From NCBI RefSeq assembly GCF_029688845.1, contig NZ_JARUKW010000001.1, forward strand, positions 186,001 through 250,000: DNA of 64,000 nt, read 5' to 3'. How positions within the stretch are numbered: the stretch's first letter is position 1; every line of letters starts with the position of its first letter. Made by a program: the position numbers and the translations under genes. Positions 26,401-34,993 of the stretch are shown here, piece after piece. The notes below the pieces were generated by a model. That model did no database searches. It was not told where the DNA came from and saw only the letters and a program-made list of their open reading frames with translations. Origin of the DNA: Natronococcus sp. A-GB1. Its GTDB lineage: Archaea > Halobacteriota > Halobacteria > Halobacteriales > Natrialbaceae.

Positions 26401-27849
26401 CTAGTGGGGGTCGGGATACGCCCGCTTCCAGGCCTCGCACAGGATGGGTACGACGAACGCCAGTCCGAACCCGATGTAGAGGGCGGTGAGGACCGGCGGC
26501 CACGGTCCAACCGCGACCGCGACGACGACGCCGACGGGCGCCGCCGCGGCCACGAGCACACCGGTCCGTCGGTCGATCGGCCCCAGTTCGGTCGTCCGGA
26601 CGGGCAGATCGATGGCCCCGACGAACGCGTCGGCGTCACGGACGGGACCGAGTTCGCGCCTCGTCTTCGAGCCACCCCATCCCGTCTGTGCCTTGAACGT
26701 CCGGGTGCCGAACACCCGATCCGGCAGTCGGTCAGTGACGAGCGTCGCGTCACGAATCTCGGCGAGCGGAACGTTCCACTGGGCCGTTTCGACCCACGTA
26801 TCGTAGGCGACGAGGCGGTCGTCGTACCGGCGGTACTCGAGCAGGCCGTACTCAAGGACGTGCTCAGCGGTCTTGACGGCCAGAAACCCCACGAATGCCA
26901 GAACCGCGCCGACGGTGCTGACGGCCGTCAGCGCGAGGCCGACCCCGTCGTTGCCGCCGACCACGCCGAGGGTGACGACCCACGCGAGGAGCACGATCAG
27001 GGCGTAGAACGGCGCCGGCTTCACTAGCGTGTGGAGGGCTCCAGTGAGTACCACCGTGGGCGCGTGCGTCTCGAACGTGGTATCCGGATCGCCGTCTGGA
27101 ACCGGCGGCGGATCCGGCACCTCTCCATCGTCGTCCGGTCCGGTGAACCAGCCGCTGAGTCGTCCGCCGTCGCCGCTGGTCGCACGGAACGCCGACCAGT
27201 CGACGAGTAGTTTGACCGCGACGAACGCGCCGAGTACGATCACACCGGTCGTCTCCGCGACGGCTATCAGGACGAACAGCAGAAAGAACGCCTGTCGCGC
27301 CGGCGTCTCGACCACTGCGTACGGCGAGGTCGTCTCGTAGCGCCCGTCGCGGACGTAGTCGCGCCAGGTCTCGACGCCCTGTCCGACGACCAAGCCCGTG
27401 ACCCCGAGCCAGACCTCCGGGCGTGCGAGTGCCTCGCCGACCGCGAGTTCGGCCAGAGCAGCCACGACGAACAGGACGACCCAGACGGTCACAAAGAAGA
27501 TCGAGCCGACGAACGGCAGGTTCCGCGGATACACCGGTGGGAGCCACGAGACGAGCCTGACGCTCCCGCGTTTTCGGGCGAGGTCGAGGTTCGCGACGTC
27601 GATCACGCTCGAGTCACCGCCGCTCTCGTCGTCCTCCAGCTCCTCGATCCGTGGTGGCCGTCCGGCGAACAGCGCCTTCGCTGCCGCCAGAGGGAGCGCG
27701 AGTATCACCTCGAGCGCGTAGATGACCACCACCGTCGACGCTTCCCAGCCGTAGGCGAGGACGCCGACGAGCGGTATCAGATTGGCCAGGAGGATCGGCA
27801 GAAACCGGACGGCCGACGGAACTCCGTCGGTGACGTCGCGAACGACCAT
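26401..27849 (-). CDS. DUF6498-type multi-pass membrane protein
   Basis: A 482-residue protein with about nine hydrophobic segments. The first two (residues 15-60) carry the DUF6498 pattern (LANLIPLVGVLAYGWEASTV, then YALEVILALPLAAAKALFAG). A second membrane cluster lies at 130-225 and 280-330. A cytoplasmic-type domain (about 330-420, YDTWVETAQWNVPLAEIRDA) resembles PH-like domains that follow such helices, then two helices end the protein. Function is unknown. It converges on the CobW operon. Confidence 0.72.
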   Translation of the reverse strand: MVVRDVTDGVPSAVRFLPILLANLIPLVGVLAYGWEASTVVVIYALEVILALPLAAAKALFAGRPPRIEELEDDESGGDSSVIDVANLDLARKRGSVRLVSWLPPVYPRNLPFVGSIFFVTVWVVLFVVAALAELAVGEALARPEVWLGVTGLVVGQGVETWRDYVRDGRYETTSPYAVVETPARQAFFLLFVLIAVAETTGVIVLGAFVAVKLLVDWSAFRATSGDGGRLSGWFTGPDDDGEVPDPPPVPDGDPDTTFETHAPTVVLTGALHTLVKPAPFYALIVLLAWVVTLGVVGGNDGVGLALTAVSTVGAVLAFVGFLAVKTAEHVLEYGLLEYRRYDDRLVAYDTWVETAQWNVPLAEIRDATLVTDRLPDRVFGTRTFKAQTGWGGSKTRRELGPVRDADAFVGAIDLPVRTTELGPIDRRTGVLVAAAAPVGVVVAVAVGPWPPVLTALYIGFGLAFVVPILCEAWKRAYPDPH

Positions 27850-27939
27850 CTGCGATAGAGGTAGGACAACGACCAGTAAAACGTTCCGGCGGCGGCCCTA
27901 ACGCGACAGCTTATTGAACTCGACTGTAGACACCTACCC

Positions 27940-28527
27940 ATGACAGTCGACCGAAGCGACCGACGGAGCACCGACGACCACGGCCACGACGTTATCGATC
28001 CACTGTACGTTGGGATCGTCACGGTCTCGAGTTCCCGCGCTGCGGAGGCCGATGCCGACCCCGACGACCCGGGCGGTGACACGATTCAAGAGTGTTTCGA
28101 GAGCGAGGGTCACGAGGTCCAAGAGCGCGTGCTGGTCCGCGACGACTACTCCGCGATCCGTACCGCGGTTCGGGGCCTCGTCGCTCGCCAGGATATCGAC
28201 GTCGTCTGTACGACTGGCGGCACCGGTGTCACGGCCGACGACGTCTCGCCCGAGGCGACGTCGTCGCTGTTCGAGCGCGAACTGCCGGGCTTCGGCGAAC
28301 TGTTCCGCTCGCTGTCCTGGGACGAAGTCGGCACTCGAGCGATGGCCTCGCGGGCGACCGCGGGGATCGCCGTCGACACGCCCGTCTTCTGTCTTCCCGG
28401 GAGTACGGGCGCCTGTAGTACGGCCTGCGAGGAACTGATCGTTCCCGAAACGCCCCACCTCGCGGGGCTGGCGACGCGCCACCGCGCGGGGACGACCGAG
28501 CAGACGCTCGACGACTACGAGGAGTAG
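27940..28527 (+). CDS. moaB: MoaB/Mog molybdenum cofactor biosynthesis protein
   Basis: A 195-residue protein of the MogA/MoaB fold. The signature VVCTTGGTGVTADDVSPEAT is the molybdopterin-binding GGTG motif, and PVFCLPGSTGAC is the second conserved loop. The first 20 residues are a polar leader. The enzyme adenylates molybdopterin before metal insertion (Mog role); in archaea MoaB does this. It stands alone; users of the cofactor in this window include the sulfite oxidase at 52123-53370. Confidence 0.88.
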   Translation: MTVDRSDRRSTDDHGHDVIDPLYVGIVTVSSSRAAEADADPDDPGGDTIQECFESEGHEVQERVLVRDDYSAIRTAVRGLVARQDIDVVCTTGGTGVTADDVSPEATSSLFERELPGFGELFRSLSWDEVGTRAMASRATAGIAVDTPVFCLPGSTGACSTACEELIVPETPHLAGLATRHRAGTTEQTLDDYEE

Positions 28528-28627
28528 CGCCTCCCATCCCGATGTTGTTATTTCGAGCGCGTTCGCTAGCAGTCGTCGGAACGCCTGAATAGCCCTTATT
28601 GACGCTCGGATCCCAGTATTCGATGCT

Positions 28628-28756
28628 ATGTGCCATCACTTCGAATCCGTCGACGAACTCGACGCCGAGGAACGGACGGACGTGCTCGAGTCCCACACCG
28701 ACGAGGAACTCGAAGCGGAGCTGAGCGAGGCTGAACTCGAGGCGCTGACCGCGTAG
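28628..28756 (+). CDS. 42-residue acidic protein (MCHHF family)
   Basis: The ATG at 28628 gives MCHHFESVDELDAEERTDVL followed by a glutamate-rich helix ending EALTA. The MCHHF start is a recurrent feature of tiny haloarchaeal proteins and may bind a metal through Cys and two His. An overlapping ATG five bases upstream is in another frame. It lies 72 nt upstream of the tRNA-Ile gene. Confidence 0.6.
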   Translation: MCHHFESVDELDAEERTDVLESHTDEELEAELSEAELEALTA

Positions 28757-28828
28757 TCCAACCGCTGCTTTTCGCAGACAAAACAGACAGCAAGCGTTAA
28801 CTATTGTGACCGGGTTCGTTCGACTCGA

Positions 28829-28903
28829 GGGCCCTTAGCTCAGTCTGGTTAGAGCGCTCGGCTCATAACCGAGTGGTCGATGGTTCGAATCCGTCAGGGC
28901 CCA
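28829..28903 (+). tRNA. tRNA-Ile (CAT anticodon, Ile2)
   Basis: 75 nt with all arms pairing: acceptor GGGCCCT/AGGGCCC, D-arm GCTC/GAGC, anticodon stem CTCGG/CCGAG with loop CTCATAA (anticodon CAT at 28864-28866), T-loop TTCGAAT, discriminator A. The CAT anticodon with this acceptor is the archaeal AUA-reading tRNA-Ile whose C34 becomes agmatidine, not a methionine tRNA. No 3' CCA is needed beyond the encoded bases. Its 3' end is repeated downstream (see satellite). Confidence 0.93.
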
Positions 28904-29109
28904 TTGAACGCCGTGAGCGATGTGAACGGCGTGAGATGATTCCTGCAGATTCGAACCAGACTGAGGTTCTGCGAGTAACGCGAGCAGGTTCTCGGGCGAG
29001 GTACGAATCTGTCAGGGCCCATCTACCTCGTGGCGAACAGTCCGTGAGCCGCGAGTACGGGATCACTGGTGGATTCGAATCGGACGACGGCTCGCTTCGC
29101 TCGCCGTCG
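28904..29109 (+). repeat. tRNA-Ile satellite: hairpins plus inverted and direct copies of the tRNA 3' end
   Basis: Directly after the tRNA: hairpin ACGCCGT-GAGCGATGTGA-ACGGCGT (28908-28932); an inverted copy of the T-loop region, GATTCGAACC (28949-28958); hairpin CTGAG-gtt-CTGC-GAGTAACGCGA-GCAG-gtt-CTCGG (28961-28995); then a direct copy of the last 23 nt of the tRNA (28999-29021, 20 of 23 identical). A second, incomplete unit follows: hairpin CTCGTGGC-GAACAGTCCGTGA-GCCGCGAG (29027-29055), GATTCGAATC (29072-29081) and hairpin CGACGGC/GCCGTCG with an 11-nt loop (29085-29109). The inverted and direct copies can pair, placing the inner hairpin on top of a tRNA-derived stem. Confidence 0.8.
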
Positions 29110-29252
29110 CTGTAGCCACTATCGCTGAACTATATAACTCATAACGGCAGTAATGTCGGCGAGACCGCGTTCGATGGCTAACGGTGCGACGACGGGTGGG
29201 AACGCTTCCACCGCGTTTGCTCGCGCCGCGGTCGCCGGCGCGGGACACAGCT

Positions 29253-29690
29253 ATGGATTCGAACGCATCTACACGGAGCGAACGCGGTATCGAAGACGAA
29301 CGAGCGGTCTCGCCGGTCATCGGGGTCGTGCTCATGGTCGCGGTGACAGTCGTCCTCTCGGCAGTGATCGCGGGATTCGTGATGGAGATGGGCGACGGGA
29401 TGGAGGACTCGCTGGAGGCCACCGGCGCGGCGTCGTTCGATTTCGACGCGGACGAGGGCGCGATGACGGTCTCGCTCGTCTCCGAAGGGAACGCGGACGA
29501 GTGGGAGGTTGTCGGTGATGTTGAGGACGACCCGATCGAAGTAGATGGGGCCGGCGACGCTGTTACGCTCACATGCGGCGACGGCAATCTAGATGGAACT
29601 GGGACGGTCAGCGTCACGGCTTCGACCGACGGCGGTAGCTCTACCGTAATCGGGAGCGGAGAGTACGACTGTAGCGACGCCAACGACTAG
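29253..29690 (+). CDS. Type IV pilin-like protein (archaeal PilA/DUF1628)
   Basis: A 145-residue protein. Residues 14-27 (RGIEDERAVSPVIG) contain the class III signal peptide with the cleavage site before AVSPVIG, followed by the hydrophobic helix VVLMVAVTVVLSAVIAGFVM. The remainder is an acidic beta-rich head with two Cys (LTCGDG and EYDCSD), possibly a disulfide. The ATG at 29253 is chosen as it gives the normal short positively charged leader. It should be processed by a prepilin peptidase and assembled into a surface pilus. Confidence 0.85.
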   Translation: MDSNASTRSERGIEDERAVSPVIGVVLMVAVTVVLSAVIAGFVMEMGDGMEDSLEATGAASFDFDADEGAMTVSLVSEGNADEWEVVGDVEDDPIEVDGAGDAVTLTCGDGNLDGTGTVSVTASTDGGSSTVIGSGEYDCSDAND

Positions 29691-29811
29691 TAGTCTCGTT
29701 CGATACCCCGATCCCGTCCCATCTCGAGACCACCCATTGGGATCGCGAATTAGGACGCGATCGGATACCACATCGGTAGTCGGTGTGATAGCCGACAAGT
29801 ATCGCTGGGAT

Positions 29812-30075
29812 TCACGAACACACTGCTGTCCGAGCCCGGCTCGCCAAGGGATCCGTCCGAATCGCTACTCGGATCTCGTCTCGAGTGAGTCGCTTTCCCT
29901 CCGAGAGTTTCTCGAGAACTGTCTCGCAGAACCGCTCGAAGTCCGAGTCGAGTTGCTCGACCGTCCCGCTGCATCGGTGGCGGCGGTTCGGCGAACTCGT
30001 CCTTCGCTGCCTTCCGGTGACGAAAGATTTCGACCTCGGTCCGTCGGGGATCAGTAGAGTCCTTCTCCGGACGTA
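29812..30075 (-). pseudogene. Possible frameshifted remnant of a small gene
   Basis: On the minus strand one frame reads RRTEVEIFRHRKAAKDEFAE and then loses coding character near 29970, where another frame continues LDSDFERFCETVLEKLSEGK and on to a stop at 29812. Both parts have haloarchaeal acidic composition, suggesting one gene interrupted by a frameshift, and no good start codon is visible. No family recognised. The rest of the 29691-30197 interval holds nothing I can identify. Confidence 0.3.
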
Positions 30076-30197
30076 GCGAGGATGCGAACGCTACAAGCGT
30101 CGGCCGTTACAACCGCTGGGCCTGCTCGAGGTCGGCTATCAGTCGACGAGAGAGTGACCCCTCTAGGATCCCTCCGAAGCCGCCGGCACCGATCGCA

Positions 30198-30473
30198 TCA
30201 GGTATCGACGTACTGTGATTCCCAATCGCGTCGGTTCTCGATCGCCTCGTAGCCCTCGTCGCTGATCGCGTAGTAGTTCGTTCGGCGATCGAGTTCTCCC
30301 TTCTCGACGAGTTCCTTGTTGACAAGGGTGTCGAGGTTCGGATACAATCGTCCGTGATTGATGTCGCTACTGTAGTACGTCTCGATCTCTTCTTTGATGT
30401 CCTGGCCGGATGGCTGGTCCGCCCCTGCGATGACGTACAGGAGATCACGCTGGAAGCCGGTCAAATCGTCCAT
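30198..30473 (-). CDS. PadR-family transcription regulator
   Basis: A 91-residue winged-helix protein: MDDLTGFQRDLLYVIAGADQ, then PSGQDIKEEIETYY, GRLYPNLDTLVNKELVEKGE and DRRTNYYAISDEGYEAIE. The 'G-x-L-Y-P-x-L-x-x-L' and 'R-x-x-x-Y-x-I-x-x-x-G' motifs define PadR. It is of the short type without the C-terminal coiled coil. A near palindrome at 30769-30790 in the upstream intergenic region could be a regulatory site but is 300 nt away. Confidence 0.88.
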   Translation of the reverse strand: MDDLTGFQRDLLYVIAGADQPSGQDIKEEIETYYSSDINHGRLYPNLDTLVNKELVEKGELDRRTNYYAISDEGYEAIENRRDWESQYVDT

Positions 30474-30881
30474 AGGTTACCTATCAACCCCTACCAGAAA
30501 CACTCTATTTGTTATCAATCACGTATTACGTCCGTTGCAGCGGTTGGTGATGCACTAGGCCGTTTGCAACTGGCGTGATGGTGGCTATACGCTCCGTAAT
30601 CGGACGATACACCGAACGTTTCCGTCACGTCCCTTCTCTTGACGAATTGCGCTATATATTCCTCAATACACCCAAATACGGTACCTTGGACTTCGAAACA
30701 GTCACTTAGCAATGTTTTATCGCTGTTGCAGATGGTTCGACACTCGAGACTGTTTGCGTAAATCGAACGATACCGAATATATTTGGTATCTCGATGATGT
30801 TCGGCTCCCGCGAGGATCGAACCGCGGAACGCGGACGACGAGACGGTACCGTTTAGCGTTCCGACTCGAGAGGTGTCACGT
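30474..30881. other. AT-rich intergenic region with a near palindrome
   Basis: No convincing gene. The region is AT-rich compared with its neighbours. At 30769-30790 the sequence GATACC-gaatatattt-GGTATC is an almost perfect 22-nt inverted repeat centred on ATATAT, with the look of an operator overlapping a TATA box. It lies about 95 nt ahead of the transporter start at 30882. Confidence 0.4.
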
Positions 30882-31601
30882 ATGGACGACCGTCGTGGAG
30901 CGCCGTCGATCGCCCAGGTTTCGCTGATCGGGCTGTTCGTCGCGGCACTCGTTACCGCTCAGCTGACGGCATCGAAGGTGCTCGCGTTCGACCTTCCCGT
31001 CGCCTTTCCCGTGACGGGTGCGGAACTCGTCCTCCCCGGTGCGGCTCTCGCCTACGCGCTTACCTTTCTCGCAAGCGACTGCTACACCGAGCTGTACGGT
31101 CGCCGCGCGGCTCAGATCGTCGTCAACGTCGCGTTCGCGCTCAACTTCGTCGTGCTGGCGCTGGTCTGGTCGACCATCGCGGCGCCGGCGGCCGAAACGA
31201 GCGTCGACCCCGACGCGTTCGCAACGGCGCTCGGCGCCTCGACCAACGTCGTGCTCGGCAGCCTGCTCGCCTACCTCGTCAGCCAGAACTGGGACGTCTG
31301 GCTCTTCCACCGGATTCGGGATCGGACGGGCCGCCAGAAGCTCTGGCTGCGCAACCTCGTCTCGACCGGAACCAGCCAGGCCATCGACACCGTCATCTTC
31401 GTCTCGATCGCCTTCGCGATCGCGCCCGCCGCTCTCGGCGTCGGCGAGGTGCTCCCGCTCGAGGTGTTGGCCGCGCTCGCGGTCGGTCAGTACCTGCTCA
31501 AGCTCGCGATCGCGGTGCTCGATACGCCGATCGTCTACGCCGTCGTCGCGCTCGTTCGATCACGGGAGTCCCACGACGCCGAGGACTCACACGTAGTCTG
31601 A
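30882..31601 (+). CDS. Queuosine precursor transporter (QPTR/YhhQ family)
   Basis: A 239-residue membrane protein with about six helices. The motifs FLASDCYTELYGRRAAQIVV and the later RNLVSTGTSQAIDTVIFVSI are the signatures of the YhhQ/QPTR (vitamin uptake-like) family that imports 7-deazaguanine precursors. In archaea such precursors feed archaeosine synthesis in tRNA. The ATG at 30882 is preferred to a GTG three codons upstream. No other archaeosine gene is in the window. Confidence 0.85.
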   Translation: MDDRRGAPSIAQVSLIGLFVAALVTAQLTASKVLAFDLPVAFPVTGAELVLPGAALAYALTFLASDCYTELYGRRAAQIVVNVAFALNFVVLALVWSTIAAPAAETSVDPDAFATALGASTNVVLGSLLAYLVSQNWDVWLFHRIRDRTGRQKLWLRNLVSTGTSQAIDTVIFVSIAFAIAPAALGVGEVLPLEVLAALAVGQYLLKLAIAVLDTPIVYAVVALVRSRESHDAEDSHVV

Positions 31602-31649
31602 TCGCCCGGAACGAAGGGGATTTAGTAGCCCGCGATCCAGCCTCGGAAT

Positions 31650-32750
31650 ATGGACGAACGCATCCGCGAACACGCCGCGGTGCTGGTCGAGTGGAGCGCC
31701 CGCGTCGAGGCCGACGACGACGTCGTGCTCTCGGTCGGCCCGGACGCCCACGAGCTGGCGGTCGCGGTCGCCGAGGAGCTGGGCGAACGCGACGCGAACC
31801 TGCTCGCAACGTATGACTCCGGAGAGGTCACGCGGGCGTATCTCCGGGCTCACGACGCCGAGTTCGAGGAGCCGGCCCACGAGCGGGCACTGCTCGAGGA
31901 GACCGACGTCTACCTCTCGCTGGGCGGCGGACGAAACACGAGCGCGACAGCCGACGTCCCCGGAGAGACCCGCCAGGCCTATCGCAGCGCACGGACGGCC
32001 GTTCGCGAGGCGCGATACGACACGCGCTGGGTGTCGACCGTACATCCGACCCGATCGCTCGCCCAGCAGGCCAACATGAGCTACGAGGAGTACCGCGAAT
32101 TCGCCTACGACGCGATTCTCCGGGACTGGGAGTCGCTGGCCGAGGAGATGGATCGGCTCAAGGAGTTGTTCGACGACGGATCCGAGGTCCGACTGGTTTC
32201 GCCGGGGACCGACCTCACGATGCGGATCGATGGCCGAACCGCCGTCAACAGCGCGGCCTCCGTCGCCTACGACTCGCACAACCTCCCCAGCGGCGAGGTA
32301 TTTACTGCGCCGTACGGTACCCAGGGAGAGGTCACCTTCGACGTTCCGATGACGATTCGCGGGGAACCGGTCAGGAACGTCCGTCTCGAGTTCGCCGACG
32401 GCGAGGTTGTCGACCACGACGCCGAGCAGGGAGCGGCGGTAATCGAAGAGGTCCTCGAGACCGACGGCGGCGCTCGGCGACTAGGCGAACTCGGCGTCGG
32501 GATGAACCGCGGAATCGACCGTTACACGGACAACATCCTCTTCGACGAGAAGATGGGTGAGACGGTTCACCTCGCCGTTGGGCGGGCTTACGACGCCTGT
32601 CTCCCCGACGGCGAGTCGGGCAACGACTCGGCCGTCCACGTCGATCTGATCACCGACGTCGGCGAGGAGTCCCGACTCGAGATCGACGGCGAGGTCGTCC
32701 AGCGGAACGGCAGCTTCCGCTGGGAGGACGGATTCGAGGAACGTCGGTAG
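31650..32750 (+). CDS. M29-family aminopeptidase
   Basis: A 366-residue metallo-aminopeptidase of the AmpS/PepS type. The family regions LPSGEVFTAPYG (metal-binding Glu), ELGVGMNRGIDRYTDNILFD and EKMGETVHLAVGRAYDA are present, with His and Asp ligands near the C-terminus (AVHVDLITDV). Length is that of archaeal members (about 365). It probably acts in cytosolic peptide turnover with Co or Zn. It follows the transporter by 48 nt on the same strand. Confidence 0.85.
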   Translation: MDERIREHAAVLVEWSARVEADDDVVLSVGPDAHELAVAVAEELGERDANLLATYDSGEVTRAYLRAHDAEFEEPAHERALLEETDVYLSLGGGRNTSATADVPGETRQAYRSARTAVREARYDTRWVSTVHPTRSLAQQANMSYEEYREFAYDAILRDWESLAEEMDRLKELFDDGSEVRLVSPGTDLTMRIDGRTAVNSAASVAYDSHNLPSGEVFTAPYGTQGEVTFDVPMTIRGEPVRNVRLEFADGEVVDHDAEQGAAVIEEVLETDGGARRLGELGVGMNRGIDRYTDNILFDEKMGETVHLAVGRAYDACLPDGESGNDSAVHVDLITDVGEESRLEIDGEVVQRNGSFRWEDGFEERR

Positions 32751-33023
32751 TGCGGGTATAACTCCCTATTATCGGCCGTTAGGTATCCATTAGCATCGTT
32801 ACTTCCGTCAGATCGGACCAGAAGCAACCGCATAATAAATATCTCCGCTGTCGTTCGATTCGAGTACCGCCATAACCGGTGGCGGCAGTAACCGGTTGGG
32901 GCGATCGCTGCACGTCCCGATCTCCGCTTGTCACAGTTGTCTGCCCGCCCCGCCGGAGGCGGAACGTATCCGGCCACTCACCGCTTTCGTGACGTTGACA
33001 CCCTTCGAGTCCCTACTGGAGTT

Positions 33024-33641
33024 ATGCGCGATCGGCTCCGAGCCGGCGCCGCGATCTACAACGACGGCTACTACCACGCGGCACACGACGCCTGGGAAGA
33101 GCGCTGGCTCGAACTCGAGGACGGAACCGACGACGAGTTGCTGCTTCACGGGCTGATCCAGTATACCGCCGCCGTCTACCACGCCCGCAACCGCAACTGG
33201 GAGGGAGCGGTCGGACTCGCCGAGAGCGCCCTCGAGTACCTGTCCGGACTGCCGGCCGACTACCGGGACGTTCGCCTCGAGCCGATTCGACGCGCCCTGG
33301 AGATGCTCGCCGACGATCCGTCCATCCTCGAGCGTCGGTCGCCGCCGCCGATCGAACACGAGGGGAGCGCGCCGAAACTCGCTGCGTTGGATCTCGACGC
33401 GACGGCGGTCGCGGCAGTCGTCCTCGCCGAAGAACTCGGCTTCGATCCGGAACCGGTCGACCGGGCCCGGACGTACGCACGACGGGACCTGGAAGCGGGC
33501 GACGACGACAGCCGATTTATTTCGCTGCTGTTCGACTTCGTGCGCGAGGACGACCACCGCGGACTCGTCTACCGACGGTTGTCTCAACACGCCGAGCGAC
33601 GGCAAGCTCGAGAAGCGGACGTCGACGGACTGTTTGAGTAG
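33024..33641 (+). CDS. DUF309 domain protein
   Basis: A 205-residue protein. The N-terminal helical domain carries the DUF309 pattern: YNDGYYHAAHDAWEERWLEL and LLHGLIQYTAAVYHARNRNW, with the conserved 'F/Y-x-x-x-H-x-x-W-E' helix pair. The C-terminal half is an acidic helical extension. The start at 33024 follows a long GC-poor stretch that reads as non-coding. The biochemical role of DUF309 is unknown. Confidence 0.82.
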   Translation: MRDRLRAGAAIYNDGYYHAAHDAWEERWLELEDGTDDELLLHGLIQYTAAVYHARNRNWEGAVGLAESALEYLSGLPADYRDVRLEPIRRALEMLADDPSILERRSPPPIEHEGSAPKLAALDLDATAVAAVVLAEELGFDPEPVDRARTYARRDLEAGDDDSRFISLLFDFVREDDHRGLVYRRLSQHAERRQAREADVDGLFE

Positions 33642-34400
33642 CTACGCCGACGGATCGTCGTCGTGGTGTGCGGAGTTGTCCCGCGGCTCGTAGCCGAGGA
33701 CCTCGCGGGCGCGGTCGATCGAATAGTACTTGCGGTCGTTGTCGGAGATGCCGTAGACGATCTCGTAGTCGTACTCGGCCCGGATACAGCGGTCGAACAG
33801 GTGCGCACAGTCGCGGTAGGAGAGCCACATCGCCTGGCCGCGCTCGTAGTCGATCGGCGGGTGACCCTGCGTGAGGTTTCCGATCCGAACGCAGACGACC
33901 GAGAGCCCGTGCTCGTCGTGGTAGTATCGGCCGAGGGATTCGCCGGCGGCCTTCGAGACGCCGTAGAGGTTACCCGGCCGCGGCAGCTCGGTGCCGTCGA
34001 GCAGGTAGTCGTCGTGGGGTTGGTACATCTCGGGCGTGCGGTCCTCGGTTTCGTACGCCCCGACGGCGTGGTTCGACGAGGCGAACGCGACCTTCTCGAC
34101 GCCCGCGTTCGCCGCGGCCTCGAGTACGGTCTGGGTGCCGTCGATGTTGTTCGTCAGTACGCTGTCCCACGGCGCCTCCGGGCGTGGGTCGCCCGCGAGA
34201 TGGATCACGACGTCGATCCCCTCCATCGCCTCTCGGACCGTCTTCTCGTCGGTGACGTCTCCGACGACGAACTCACCGGGATGGTCGTCCGTCGGCGGAT
34301 CGCGATCCATCAGCCGCCACTCGTGCTCGTCGGCGAGGTCTCCTAGGACGGCCTGTCCGACTCGCCCCGCAGCCCCCGTCAGCAGGACCGACTGTGCCAT
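33642..34400 (-). CDS. azf: NAD-dependent glucose-6-phosphate dehydrogenase (Azf)
   Basis: A 252-residue extended SDR. The Rossmann motif TGAAGRVGQAVLG is at residues 7-19, HLAGDPRPEAPWDS follows, and the catalytic Tyr-x-x-x-Lys is in NLYGVSKAAGESLGRYY. The protein has the characteristic stretches FASSNHAVGAYETEDRTPEM, YERGQAMWLSYRDCAHLF and YGISDNDRKYYSIDRAREVL of the haloarchaeal Azf dehydrogenase that starts the oxidative pentose phosphate pathway. It converges on the DUF309 gene with no gap. Confidence 0.87.
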   Translation of the reverse strand: MAQSVLLTGAAGRVGQAVLGDLADEHEWRLMDRDPPTDDHPGEFVVGDVTDEKTVREAMEGIDVVIHLAGDPRPEAPWDSVLTNNIDGTQTVLEAAANAGVEKVAFASSNHAVGAYETEDRTPEMYQPHDDYLLDGTELPRPGNLYGVSKAAGESLGRYYHDEHGLSVVCVRIGNLTQGHPPIDYERGQAMWLSYRDCAHLFDRCIRAEYDYEIVYGISDNDRKYYSIDRAREVLGYEPRDNSAHHDDDPSA

Positions 34401-34501
34401 TCGTTCGGTGTGAGGGAAAGCGTCGATAAGTAACGTGCGGTTCACTCCGCACCGACGGATCGATCGCAACCCCCTTCTCGCCCGCGCTCGACCCGTCCCG
34501 T

Positions 34502-34864
34502 ATGGCAGACTCGACGCCGACGGACGCGGAGGCCGCGTGTTTCGAGGCCGGCATCAAGTTCGGTTCGCTGTACCACCAGTTCGCGGGAACGCCGCTGTCG
34601 CTCGAGAGCGCAGCCAGCCTCGAGACGGCTATCGAGGAGTCGATCGAGAACCAACCGCACTGCGCGGAGGTGACCGTCGAGATCCAGCGCGAGGACCTCG
34701 AGGCCGAGCTCGCCGAATCGTCTGCCGACTACACGGAGCTGACGGGACGATTCCTCGAGGTCGAGATCGTCGTCGACTACGAGGGTCGCGAGGTCGTCAC
34801 CCGGATGGCGATGGAAGACGGCTATCCGCTGATGAAACTCGAGTCGGTTCGCGACACCACCTGA
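34502..34864 (+). CDS. mptD: Archaeal dihydroneopterin aldolase (MptD family)
   Basis: A 120-residue protein with the archaeal dihydroneopterin aldolase pattern: CFEAGIKFGSLYHQFAGTPL near the N-terminus and IENQPHCAEVTVEI in the middle. The family makes 6-hydroxymethyl-dihydropterin for folate or methanopterin-type cofactors and is unrelated in sequence to bacterial FolB. It stands divergent from azf, 101 nt away. Confidence 0.78.
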   Translation: MADSTPTDAEAACFEAGIKFGSLYHQFAGTPLSLESAASLETAIEESIENQPHCAEVTVEIQREDLEAELAESSADYTELTGRFLEVEIVVDYEGREVVTRMAMEDGYPLMKLESVRDTT

Positions 34865-34993
34865 TCCCGCCACGTTCGGAGGACCTTCCTTTCGAAATTC
34901 GGCCGCCGTTTCGTCGGTACCGGCCTACCAGCCCCCGTTTTCACTTTCACTTTCGGGCTACCTTTTAAACGCGACGCCGGTGAAGTGGACGAC

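Noticed and set aside
28829-28903. Initiator or elongator tRNA-Met reading of the CAT anticodon
   Set aside because: The acceptor GGGCCCT and overall sequence fit the archaeal AUA-decoding tRNA-Ile, and no Met-type intron is present.
30797-30830. tRNA T-arm-like fragment (GAGGATCGAACCGCGG, plus strand)
   Set aside because: The stem around the TTCGATC loop has a mismatch and no other tRNA part or host tRNA lies near, so a chance match cannot be excluded.
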